A stretch of 9,592 nucleotides of DNA, from positions 1-9,592 of the forward strand of contig JAJRAT010000104.1 of assembly GCA_028682845.1 (NCBI GenBank). The letters are read 5' to 3'. Under the pieces are notes generated by a model. It saw only the letters and a program-made list of their open reading frames with translations. It was not told where the DNA came from and did not search any database. How positions within the stretch are numbered: the first letter of the stretch is position 1; the number at the start of each line of letters is the position of its first letter. Origin of the DNA: Methanothrix sp. Its GTDB lineage: Archaea > Halobacteriota > Methanosarcinia > Methanotrichales > Methanotrichaceae. The translations under genes were made by a program, and so were the position numbers. Of the stretch, positions 1-6,027 are shown piece by piece.

Positions 1-247
1 ACGATGGATGCCAAAATTGATAAGGCTGCAAGAAAAAGGCTTTAGAATTCTCAATTGATAATTATAATCAGGATACAAAAAGAATATTAAAAGCTATGAA
101 AACATTTAGATCGCAGAAAACTCTAAATCATGAATCATTAACTTTGTAAAATATTGATTTAATAATTTGCATTAAAAATATAATTTGATTTAGCGCCGCC
201 AGCACTGTCATTATGGTGCTCAGGCGTTTGATTTCCAGTTTTCATGC
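1..247. other. AT-rich spacer downstream of queC
   Basis: No convincing gene lies here. Positions 1-45 or 2-58 could be the last codons of a gene entering from the left: two plus-strand frames stay open to a stop at 43-45 or 56-58, too short to choose between or identify. From about 46 to 192 the sequence is strongly A+T-rich, unlike the genes around it, with scattered TA-rich stretches such as TTGATTTA at 154-161 and 185-192. A GC-rich hairpin sits at 197-226, just past the queC stop codon. I see no tRNA, SD-preceded open frame or long repeat. Confidence 0.5.
191..226 (-). terminator. possible hairpin terminator of queC
   Basis: CGCCAGCAC (197-205) can pair with GTGCT (216-220) plus GGCG (223-226). 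This gives a 9-bp GC-rich stem with a 2-nt bulge, 22 nt beyond the queC stop on the transcribed strand and inside an otherwise AT-rich spacer. T-rich sequence follows farther along on that strand, but not directly at the stem base, so terminator function is only a suggestion. Confidence 0.3.
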
Positions 248-895
248 TTAAATCAACGGGTCTTTGGCTCCGTTGATCTCGAATGCCTCTTCCCGCTCAA
301 TGCAAGTGGGACAGGATCGGCACGGCTTCTCCTCACCCCGGTAGCAGGACCACGTGAGTTCATAAGGCACTCCGAGCTTCAGGCCCAGGGAGACTATCTC
401 GGCTTTTGTCAGGTCCACAAAAGGAGCGCACAGCTCCACGGGATGCCAGGCAGTGGCCAGCCGGATGGCAGGCTTGAGGGCTTGCACAAACTCGGCCCGG
501 CAGTCGGGATAGATGGTGGAGTCGTTCTTGTGCGCGGCGTAAAATATCTGCGGGATCTCCCGGGCTTCTGCATATCCCGCCGCCAGGGATAGCATGATCA
601 TGTTGCGGTTTGGAACCACGGTCTGCCTGGCCGCGTCCTCGGTGTAGTGGCAGCTTGGGACGTCTTTTCCGCCCAGAAGTGCACTGTCGCCCAGGAGCCC
701 GGCCACGCTGCTCAGGTCGACCACGCGATGGACTATGCCAAGCCTTGAGGCAATGGTCCTGGCGCATTCTATCTCTTTCTTATGCCTCTGCGCATAATTA
801 AATGTGAGTGCATGTACCTCGTAGCCATCGTCAACCAGCTTATAGAGCAAGGTGGTCGAGTCCACGCCGCCGGACAGGATCAGGACAGCTTTCAT
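248..895 (-). CDS. queC: 7-cyano-7-deazaguanine (preQ0) synthase QueC
   Basis: This enzyme converts 7-carboxy-7-deazaguanine to preQ0 with ATP and ammonia. In Archaea preQ0 is the base inserted into tRNA position 15 on the way to archaeosine. The 215-residue product has the usual family length. It opens with a PP-loop SGGVDS (residues 8-13), carries VVPNRN (93-98) and YPDCR (129-133), and ends with the zinc-binding pattern C184-x7-C192-x2-C195-x2-C198. The frame is open farther upstream to 973, but the start at 895 gives the canonical N-terminus MKAVLILSGG and has GGAGAG (907-912) 11 nt before it. It is transcribed away from the flavoprotein gene at 1161. No other deazapurine gene (queD, queE, tgtA) is next to it in the window. 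All key residues are present and identification is firm. Confidence 0.96.
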   Translation of the reverse strand: MKAVLILSGGVDSTTLLYKLVDDGYEVHALTFNYAQRHKKEIECARTIASRLGIVHRVVDLSSVAGLLGDSALLGGKDVPSCHYTEDAARQTVVPNRNMIMLSLAAGYAEAREIPQIFYAAHKNDSTIYPDCRAEFVQALKPAIRLATAWHPVELCAPFVDLTKAEIVSLGLKLGVPYELTWSCYRGEEKPCRSCPTCIEREEAFEINGAKDPLI

Positions 896-920
896 CAAAC
901 CACAATCTCTCCGCAAATCC

Positions 921-930
921 ATATTAATAC
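921..930 (-). promoter_or_regulatory. possible queC TATA box
   Basis: On the minus strand this reads GTATTAATAT, an AT-rich element centred about 30 nt before the queC ATG. If used, transcription would start very close to the start codon and could lose the GGAGAG site at 907-912, so the true promoter may lie elsewhere. Confidence 0.3.
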
Positions 931-932
931 TG

Positions 933-952
933 TTGTCTAACGATTCAGACAA
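933..952. promoter_or_regulatory. inverted repeat, candidate operator near queC promoter
   Basis: TTGTCT (933-938) and AGACAA (947-952) form a perfect 6-bp inverted repeat. With one wobble pair it extends to an 8-bp stem around a 4-nt centre. It sits directly upstream of the possible queC TATA box, where an archaeal repressor or activator would bind. The binding protein is unknown and the site could be coincidental. Confidence 0.3.
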
Positions 953-978
953 GAATGCCCAACAATCCAACACTTATC

Positions 979-1030
979 AAACCAATTCACCAAACCAATT
1001 CACCAAACCAACTCACCAAACCCATTCGTC
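979..1030. repeat. 13-bp tandem repeat, about 4 copies
   Basis: The unit AAACCAATTCACC occurs twice exactly (979-991, 992-1004), once with a single change (1005-1017) and once degenerate (1018-1030). A still weaker copy follows to about 1042. The 13-bp period would break a reading frame, so this is non-coding. It lies in the spacer between the divergent queC and flavoprotein genes, with no unique spacers between copies. Confidence 0.9.
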
Positions 1031-1063
1031 GAACCGCCTTCCAAAACCGGACCTCCAGTGAGA

Positions 1064-1072
1064 CTTTATATC
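1064..1072 (+). promoter_or_regulatory. TATA box of the flavoprotein/Fe-S pair
   Basis: CTTTATATC matches the archaeal TATA-box style (TTTATATA-like). It would place transcription start near 1095, giving a leader of about 65 nt that contains the ribosome site before the ATG at 1161. A clear BRE is not evident. Confidence 0.45.
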
Positions 1073-1160
1073 CTGCTTGCAAATAAGCATGAGATAGATA
1101 AGCGTGGATCTGATAGTCGGTGCGACCATGATGGATCGGCGCGGATGTTGAGGAGACGAG

Positions 1161-2537
1161 ATGAGCGGAACATTGGAGGCTCTCCGGGAGATTTTCGGCA
1201 GCAGAGTATCCGCTTCGCTGGCCGAGAGATACTGCTATGCCTCGGATGCATCGCAGGAGCAGGGGATGCCGGACTACGTGGTGCGGCCCGAGAACGTTCA
1301 AGAGGTCTCCCGTCTCCTCAAGTTTTGCAGCGAACACCAAATCCCGGTGACGCCGCGGGGTGCGGGCACCGGCCTTGCCGGAGGAGCCTCGCCCGTGCAT
1401 GGGGGCGTAGTCCTGGACATGTCGGGCATGTGCAAAATCGTCGAGATCGACATCGTTAACTTGCAGGTTATTGTGCAGCCGGGTGTGGTGGCGGACAGGC
1501 TCAATTCCGCCTTGAGGCCGCACGGATTCTTCTTTCCTCCCGACCCCGGCAGCTCGGCCATGTGCACCATCGGCGGGATGATCTCCAACAACAGCAGCGG
1601 AATGCGCAGCGTCAAATACGGCACTACTAAAAATTACCTGCTTGATCTCGAAGTCGTGCTCGCTGATGGCCGAATAATTCGCACCGGCTCAAAGGTTCTC
1701 AAGTCCTCTGCCGGCTATGATCTGACCCGTCTTTTTGCAGGAGCGGAGGGGACGCTGGGCGTCATCACGGAGGCCGGGCTGAAGATTGCTCCGCTGCCGA
1801 GATCCAGGAAGCTGGTCCTGACGTGCTTCCCGGATGCCGAGACGGCAGGCCGGGCGGTGATAAGCGTTTTTTCCGCAGGCATCACTCCCTCCGCCTGCGA
1901 GATACTGGACCGGCTCACCTGCCGGGTTCTGAAGAGCTGCGACCCGAACATAGCGGTGCCGGATGATGGCGATGTGATACTGTTCGAGGTGGACGGCCCG
2001 CAAAACTCGACTGAAGAAGAAGCCTTGCAGATCGCCGAAATCTGCCGCCCGCAATCCTTGAGCGTTCGAGTGGCCGACAGCCGAAAGGAGATGGATGAGA
2101 TCTGGGCGGCCCGAAAGCTCGTCGGCGCAGCCATCTCTCGCCTGGACCCGACCAAGACGCGCATCTACATGGGCGAGGACGTGGGCGTTCCCATCAGCCG
2201 GATTCCCTCTCTGATAAAAAAGGTGCAGCAGATTTCGGCAAAGCTGGACATTCCCGCCATGAAGTTCGGCCACATCGGAGACGGAAACCTGCACGTTGCC
2301 CTTTTCATCGATGTCATGGATGAGGTGCAATGGTGCAAGCTGCGCCTGGCCGTCGACAGAATTCACAGAGCCGCTCTTGACCTGGGAGGAACGGTCAGCT
2401 CGGAGCACGGCATAGGACTGGCCAGGGCCGAGTACCTGCCGGAACAACTCGGCGAAGAGACGCTTCAAGTAATGAGGTCCATTAAAAAAGCCATCGATCC
2501 GGCGAATATACTGAATCCGGGCAAGCTGGGGCTTTAG
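1161..2537 (+). CDS. GlcD/D-lactate-dehydrogenase-type FAD-linked oxidoreductase
   Basis: A 458-residue flavoprotein of the VAO/PCMH family, resembling the glycolate oxidase GlcD subunit and D-lactate dehydrogenases, which oxidise 2-hydroxy acids to 2-oxo acids. The N-terminal FAD domain shows PRGAGTGLAGG (65-75), PPDPGS (126-131), GGMISNNSSG (138-147) and GAEGTLGVITEA (194-205). The C-terminal substrate domain has FGHIGDGNLHV (369-379), SSEHGIG (413-419) and the terminal LNPGK (451-455). No signal peptide or membrane segment is seen. GAGGAG (1150-1155) sits 5 nt before the ATG. The next gene on the strand encodes an Fe-S protein with CCG domains, the usual partner for passing electrons onward. 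The substrate (D-lactate, glycolate, 2-hydroxyglutarate or another hydroxy acid) cannot be read from sequence. Family assignment is firm; no specific symbol is assigned. Confidence 0.93.
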   Translation: MSGTLEALREIFGSRVSASLAERYCYASDASQEQGMPDYVVRPENVQEVSRLLKFCSEHQIPVTPRGAGTGLAGGASPVHGGVVLDMSGMCKIVEIDIVNLQVIVQPGVVADRLNSALRPHGFFFPPDPGSSAMCTIGGMISNNSSGMRSVKYGTTKNYLLDLEVVLADGRIIRTGSKVLKSSAGYDLTRLFAGAEGTLGVITEAGLKIAPLPRSRKLVLTCFPDAETAGRAVISVFSAGITPSACEILDRLTCRVLKSCDPNIAVPDDGDVILFEVDGPQNSTEEEALQIAEICRPQSLSVRVADSRKEMDEIWAARKLVGAAISRLDPTKTRIYMGEDVGVPISRIPSLIKKVQQISAKLDIPAMKFGHIGDGNLHVALFIDVMDEVQWCKLRLAVDRIHRAALDLGGTVSSEHGIGLARAEYLPEQLGEETLQVMRSIKKAIDPANILNPGKLGL

Positions 2538-2573
2538 ATAAGAAACGGTCAGGTGCAAAATGAATTTAGAACT

Positions 2574-2646
2574 TGAGCAAGTGCGACTGAGCAAGTGCGA
2601 CTGAGCAAATGCGAAATGAGTGGGTGCGAAATGAGTGGGTGCGAAC
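2574..2646. repeat. 14-15-bp tandem repeat, 5 copies plus a degenerate one
   Basis: Two 14-bp copies of TGAGCAAGTGCGAC (2574-2587, 2588-2601) are followed by 15-bp variants at 2602-2616, 2617-2631 and 2632-2646, the last two reading TGAGTGGGTGCGAA plus A or C. A degenerate sixth copy runs to about 2661. The array fills most of the 136-bp gap between the flavoprotein and Fe-S protein genes. The later copies drift from GCAA to GTGG, which suggests stepwise duplication with mutation. Confidence 0.9.
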
Positions 2647-2673
2647 TGAGTAGACAACGAATATGAGATTTGC

Positions 2674-3741
2674 ATGGGAATGAAACTTGATCTGAGGTCG
2701 ATCAACCGCTGCGTCCGCTGTGGAACCTGCCGTTCCGTTTGTCCCGTCTTCGAGGAGTCCGGCTGGGAGTCTGCCAACACCAGGGGAAGGATCCTTGTGA
2801 TGAAGGGCTTGGCGAACGGTCTTGAGGCCGACAAAGAAGTGCAAGACAGCCTGAACACCTGCACCACCTGCGGGATTTGCACGGAAAAATGCCCGGCGGG
2901 CATAAATCCTCCGCAGATGGTGGAAGAGGCCAGAAGAGAGCTTGCGGCTTCTGGCATCATGACGGCGGAGCAATCGGATCTCTCCAGGCGTATCTACGGG
3001 AGCGGCAACACTTTTGGAGAGCGGACACGGAGACTGGCTTGGCTTAGCGATCGGAGCCGCCTGGAGTCGAAGTCCGATTACGTCTATTTTGTGGGCTGCA
3101 TGAACTCTTATCGCTACACGGAGACGGCCATGAACAGCTTTGCCCTCCTCTCGAAGTTTGGCGTGACCATGCTCCCGGATGAGCAGTGCTGCGGCTCGCC
3201 GTTGCTGCGCACCGGCTTTAGCGCCGCCAGGCTCGTGGATGCGAATGTCCGGCAGATGAAGCAGATCGGGGCCAGGACCATTATTACGGGATGCGCCGGA
3301 TGCTACACAACCTTGAAGAATAGTTATCCTGCAGACATTCGCGTCCAGAGCATTCCTGAGTTTCTGGCGGAGCACATATCCGAGCTGGACATCAAGCCTC
3401 TTCCCATCAAAGTAACCTATCACGATCCGTGCCACCTTGGCCGTCACAACCGGATCTTCGAGCAGCCGCGCCGGGTTATCGAAGCCGTCTGCGGCCTTTT
3501 AGAGATGAAAGCCGCTCGCGAAAATGCCCGCTGCTGCGGAGGCGGCGGTGGCGTGCGATCCGGTTATCCTGACCTATCCCTCCGGATGGCCAAGAGAAGA
3601 TTGTTGGACGTTCCGGAAGGCGTGGACTATATCGTCACATCCTGTCCGCTCTGCATCCGAAATCTCAGGGATGCGGGTGCGGGGGAAAAGGTCATCGATC
3701 TGGTGGATCTGGTAGCCAGAGCGACCAGCCTGCCAAAATAA
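2674..3741 (+). CDS. HdrD/GlpC/GlcF-like Fe-S oxidoreductase, two CCG domains
   Basis: A soluble 355-residue electron-transfer protein. Two ferredoxin-type [4Fe-4S] motifs open it (C13-C16-C19-C23 and C63-C66-C69-C73, each last Cys followed by Pro). Two complete cysteine-rich CCG domains follow: C142, C172-C173-G, C207-x2-C210, then C253, C287-C288-G, C324-x2-C327. CCG domains bind an unusual [4Fe-4S] centre in heterodisulfide reductase subunits and occur in GlpC, GlcF and LldE. Placed 136 nt behind a GlcD-type flavoprotein, it probably takes that enzyme's electrons and hands them to a quinone-like carrier such as methanophenazine, or to thiols; the acceptor is inference. ATG at 2674 or 2680 could be the start; neither has a strong ribosome site. 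It is too short and lacks the membrane partner expected for the genuine HdrDE enzyme. Confidence 0.9.
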   Translation: MGMKLDLRSINRCVRCGTCRSVCPVFEESGWESANTRGRILVMKGLANGLEADKEVQDSLNTCTTCGICTEKCPAGINPPQMVEEARRELAASGIMTAEQSDLSRRIYGSGNTFGERTRRLAWLSDRSRLESKSDYVYFVGCMNSYRYTETAMNSFALLSKFGVTMLPDEQCCGSPLLRTGFSAARLVDANVRQMKQIGARTIITGCAGCYTTLKNSYPADIRVQSIPEFLAEHISELDIKPLPIKVTYHDPCHLGRHNRIFEQPRRVIEAVCGLLEMKAARENARCCGGGGGVRSGYPDLSLRMAKRRLLDVPEGVDYIVTSCPLCIRNLRDAGAGEKVIDLVDLVARATSLPK

Positions 3742-3748
3742 ATTATCT

Positions 3749-3793
3749 AAGGCGTTGATAAGTAAGGCGTTGACAAGTAAGGCGTTGACAAGT
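3749..3793. repeat. 15-bp tandem repeat, 3 copies
   Basis: AAGGCGTTGATAAGT (3749-3763) is followed by two identical copies with one change, AAGGCGTTGACAAGT (3764-3778, 3779-3793). The array begins 8 nt past the stop codon of the Fe-S protein gene. Its sequence is unrelated to the repeats at 979 and 2574. Confidence 0.92.
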
Positions 3794-4064
3794 ACTTCTT
3801 TGCTTTTAGATGCATAGCTACATTTAGTGGTAAAACCATTAAGAGAGTCAGAGTGGAGCCAAAGACCGGATAGCTGCCTAACATGCATTGATATCTCAAT
3901 TAAAGAGATCTCGACAGAGAGATCCATAATGGAAAACTCAATGGTGATCTCGATGGGAATCTTGATGCCGCGGGGAGTATTCCAGCATTCTTGAGATATG
4001 AACTGTGGTCTGCCAATCATGGCCGGATGCCCGCAAATTCATTGGCAGGAGTGGTCACAAAGCA
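3794..4064. other. non-coding spacer with short degenerate repeats
   Basis: With the adjoining repeat, this forms a 385-bp gap between the redox pair and the ribosomal operon. No open frame with protein-like character is seen. GATCTC (3907-3912) and GAGATC (3919-3924) form a 6-bp hairpin around a 6-nt loop, and another GATCTC occurs at 3946-3951. Three loosely similar 12-bp blocks beginning ATGG run 3929-3940, 3941-3952 and 3953-3964. A 21-codon open frame (3929-3994) covers them but looks like chance. Confidence 0.5.
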
Positions 4065-4072
4065 TTTATACT
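4065..4072 (+). promoter_or_regulatory. TATA box of the ribosomal/SRP operon
   Basis: TTTATACT is a good archaeal TATA box with A-rich CACAAAG just upstream as a possible BRE. It predicts a start near 4090-4096, followed by a leader of about 35 nt containing GGAGG at 4113-4117. It is the only clear promoter seen before the nine-gene run. Confidence 0.6.
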
Positions 4073-4126
4073 TGTTTTGGCGTAAGGGTTCTGGTTTGTT
4101 CCTTATCATCATGGAGGATTGAAAAA

Positions 4127-4594
4127 TTGACAACTGTTTACGACGTGCCTCCCCATGACTTGATAGCAGCAATAGCCCAGGATCTGAAGGCGACAGGCAA
4201 AATCGTGCCGCCTGACTGGGCTGAGTTTGCCAAGACTGGGGTGAACAAGGAGATGCCGCCCACCAACCCCGACTGGTGGTTCGTGAGATGTGCATCGGTT
4301 CTGCGCAGAATATACATAGACGGCCCGGTGGGAGTCTCCAGGCTGCGGACCTTTTACGGTGGAAAGCACCGCAAGGGCGTAGCTACCGGACACTTCACCA
4401 AGGGCAGCGGCTCTGTAGTCAGAGAGTCCCTGCAGCAATTGGAGAAGGCCGGCTACGTGAAGAAGCTCAAGAAAGGACGCCAGATGACCCCTGCGGGCCA
4501 GGCATTCATGGACGGCATGGCTCACAAGATTCAGAGCAAGGCACAGGGCGCTCCGGCTGAAACGGCTGCAAAACCGGCTGCAGAATCAGCATAA
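4127..4594 (+). CDS. rps19e: 30S ribosomal protein S19e
   Basis: S19e is an archaeal/eukaryotic protein of the small-subunit head, needed for subunit maturation. The 155-residue product matches the family throughout: MTTVYDVP at the N-terminus, PPDWAEFAKTG (28-38), KEMPP and DWWFVR (41-54), GPVGVSRLR (66-74), YGGK (77-80), and the C-terminal winged-helix part LQQLEKAGYVK (102-112). The last 16 or so residues are Ala/Pro/Glu-rich and probably disordered. The start is taken at TTG 4127 because family similarity begins there and GGAGG (4113-4117) lies 9 nt before it. The frame stays open upstream to an ATG at 3998, but that extension would run through the TATA box. It is the first gene of the operon. 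Confidence 0.96.
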   Translation: MTTVYDVPPHDLIAAIAQDLKATGKIVPPDWAEFAKTGVNKEMPPTNPDWWFVRCASVLRRIYIDGPVGVSRLRTFYGGKHRKGVATGHFTKGSGSVVRESLQQLEKAGYVKKLKKGRQMTPAGQAFMDGMAHKIQSKAQGAPAETAAKPAAESA

Positions 4595-4646
4595 ACGCTT
4601 ATTGGCGATTAGCTAAAAAAAGGAAAATAAAAGAGGTAGAGCTACA

Positions 4647-4988
4647 ATGGCTGACGATGAGCTTGCAGAATTAAGACGACGTAGGGTGGAGCAGATCCAA
4701 AAGCAGCAAGTGGATTCGCAGATGATGGCGGCCCAGCAGGATCAGGCCCAGCAGGAGCTGGAAGCCAAGAAAGCTGCCGTTATGAGAACCATCCTCACAC
4801 CCGAAGCCCGGGAAAGGCTGAATGCCATACGCATGACAAAGCCGGATTTCGTCACCCAGATCGAGGGTCAGCTCATCATGCTCGCTCAAAGCGGCAGGCT
4901 GCGGGGTGCGATCACCGACGAGCAGCTCAAGGCAATCCTTAAGCAGGCCCAGCCCAAGAAGAGAGACATCACTATCACCAGGAAATGA
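4647..4988 (+). CDS. PDCD5/TFAR19-family DNA-binding protein
   Basis: A 113-residue member of the archaeal family homologous to human PDCD5, small helical proteins annotated as DNA-binding whose archaeal role is unsettled. The N-terminal third (residues 5-45) is a charged, Gln-rich helix. The core three-helix part follows from [16 protein letters not shown] (46-61) through [18 protein letters not shown] (68-85) to DEQLKAIL (91-98), with the typical basic tail [15 protein letters not shown] (4633-4637) stands 9 nt before the ATG. It sits 52 nt after rps19e, the usual archaeal neighbourhood, which suggests a role tied to translation or ribosome assembly rather than a stand-alone nucleoid protein; that is inference. 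Family assignment is firm. Confidence 0.93.
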   Translation: MADDELAELRRRRVEQIQKQQVDSQMMAAQQDQAQQELEAKKAAVMRTILTPEARERLNAIRMTKPDFVTQIEGQLIMLAQSGRLRGAITDEQLKAILKQAQPKKRDITITRK

Positions 4989-5008
4989 TTTTGGCAAGGC
5001 TATTTGCG

Positions 5009-5623
5009 ATGAATGTTGCAGTTCTGTTTTCCGGCGGAAAGGACAGCGGCTTGGCCACTCTCCTCCTCGAACCATACTTCGATGAGATCGAGTTGGTCAC
5101 ATTCAGCTTTGGCCATGATGACGCCTGGAAGGTGGCAGCCGCCGCGGCAAAAGAGCTTGGTCACCCTCACAGGAGAGTTGTCTTCGAGAATGATATTCTG
5201 GAGAGAAGCCTGCAGATCTTGATGGATACAGGCTATCCCAATGATGCTCTCGATTACGTTCATCAAGTTGCAGTAGAATCCCTTGCAAGAGAATGCGAAT
5301 TTGTGGCTGACGGGACGAGGCGAGACGATCGCGCTCCAAAGTTAAGCGTTAGCGCTGTGCGAAGCCTCGAAGACCGGTTGCACGTGCAATACCTCAGACC
5401 CCTGGCAGGGCTAGGGGTTAAGACCATCAAAGCTATGGCCTCACGCTACTTGGACTTCCAGGAGGAGAACTCCGGGAAGCATCCCGCTTCGGACTTTGAG
5501 GTGGGCCTGAGATTTGCATTAGCGGAGAGGCAAGGCCAGAGGGAAGTCGAGAGGATTTTTCCCTCCAACCATATGCATACAAGAGTTATTCGGAGATTAG
5601 ATAAATGTCCAAAAAACAGTTAG
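5009..5623 (+). CDS. PP-loop ATP pyrophosphatase of unknown function
   Basis: A 204-residue alpha-hydrolase-fold (N-type) ATP pyrophosphatase. The N-terminus [13 protein letters not shown] carries the PP-loop SGGKDS (8-13), which binds ATP so that an acceptor can be adenylated. DGTRRDDR (101-108) is a second conserved-looking block. Relatives thiolate or amidate tRNA bases, proteins or cofactors, but only two Cys are present (C96, C200) and no CxxC pair, so a persulfide or cluster mechanism like that of some thiolases is not evident. Its place between a PDCD5 gene and rpl39e hints at a ribosomal or tRNA substrate. An in-frame ATG at 4985 would overlap the previous stop by 4 nt; 5009 is chosen because AAGG (4996-4999) precedes it and the product then begins like PP-loop proteins. 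The substrate is unknown. Confidence 0.85.
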   Translation: MNVAVLFSGGKDSGLATLLLEPYFDEIELVTFSFGHDDAWKVAAAAAKELGHPHRRVVFENDILERSLQILMDTGYPNDALDYVHQVAVESLARECEFVADGTRRDDRAPKLSVSAVRSLEDRLHVQYLRPLAGLGVKTIKAMASRYLDFQEENSGKHPASDFEVGLRFALAERQGQREVERIFPSNHMHTRVIRRLDKCPKNS

Positions 5624-5757
5624 GCAAGAAGATCAGGCTTGCCAAGGCATTCAACCAGAATCGTAGGGTGCCGTCATGGGTCATTGTCAAGACCATGAGG
5701 CGCGTCGTGACGCACCCCAAGAGACGCCATTGGAGAAGAAGCACATTAGAGGCATAA
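5605..5757 (+). CDS. rpl39e: 50S ribosomal protein L39e
   Basis: A 50-residue, very basic protein of the large subunit that lines the peptide exit tunnel in archaea and eukaryotes. The sequence begins [20 protein letters not shown] and continues [11 protein letters not shown] (20-30) and [10 protein letters not shown] (37-46), matching L39e along its whole length. GGAG (5592-5595) stands 9 nt before the ATG. The gene overlaps the end of the PP-loop gene by 19 nt in another frame and ends 3 nt before rpl31e, so it should be translated coupled with both. It is easily missed because of its size. Confidence 0.95.
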   Translation: MSKKQLGKKIRLAKAFNQNRRVPSWVIVKTMRRVVTHPKRRHWRRSTLEA

Positions 5758-5760
5758 ATA

Positions 5761-6027
5761 ATGGCTGACACAGAGAGAGTTTACACCATTCCCCTTGGCG
5801 TGGTGAAGTCCGCACCAATTTACAGAAGGTCCAACCGGGCTATGACCGAGGTACGCAATTACCTCTCCAAGCATATGAAGACCCCCGCGGAAAATATCAA
5901 GATAGACCCGGGCTTGAATGAAGTGATCTGGGCAAGAGGCGACATGAAGCCGCCACTACGCGTCAGAGTTCGCGCAGTCAAGTTCGAAGACGGCGGGGTT
6001 GAGGCAGAATTTGCAGGCAAACGATAA
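5761..6027 (+). CDS. rpl31e: 50S ribosomal protein L31e
   Basis: An 88-residue archaeal/eukaryotic large-subunit protein near the exit tunnel, where nascent-chain factors dock. Family features are RVYTIPLG (6-13), the basic segment YRRSNRAMTEVRNYLSKHMK (21-40), IDPGLNEVIWARG (48-60) and the RVRVRAVKF strand (67-75), ending EAEFAGKR. The ATG has GAGG (5749-5752) 8 nt before it, inside the end of rpl39e. Three bases separate it from rpl39e, and its 3' end overlaps the aIF6 gene. Length and sequence are standard. Confidence 0.96.
   Translation: MADTERVYTIPLGVVKSAPIYRRSNRAMTEVRNYLSKHMKTPAENIKIDPGLNEVIWARGDMKPPLRVRVRAVKFEDGGVEAEFAGKR

Noticed and set aside
1..58. 3' end of a gene entering from the left
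   Set aside because: Two frames stay open with plausible-looking codons, but 14-18 residues are too few to choose or name a gene.
896..973. N-terminal extension of QueC to 973
   Set aside because: It adds 26 residues not typical of QueC and covers the TATA-like element and inverted repeat; the 895 start gives the canonical N-terminus.
979..1042. Possible CRISPR-like array
   Set aside because: Units are 13 bp and directly adjoining, with no unique spacers and no cas genes nearby; it is a simple tandem repeat.
2560..2604. 14-codon frame after the flavoprotein gene with AGGTG upstream
   Set aside because: It is very short, runs into the tandem repeat and stops inside it; the ribosome-like site is too close to the ATG to be convincing.
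1689..2960. 423-codon open frame on the minus strand
   Set aside because: It lies antisense to the well-supported flavoprotein gene and crosses into the Fe-S gene and the repeat array, whose repeats it translates. It has no recognisable domain.
3574..4020. 148-codon open frame on the minus strand
   Set aside because: It overlaps the Fe-S gene antisense and reads through the 15-bp repeat as repeated VNALL-type residues; no ribosome site or domain.
3998..4126. N-terminal extension of S19e from the ATG at 3998
   Set aside because: It would pass through the TATA box and the GGAGG site, and family similarity begins at TTG 4127.
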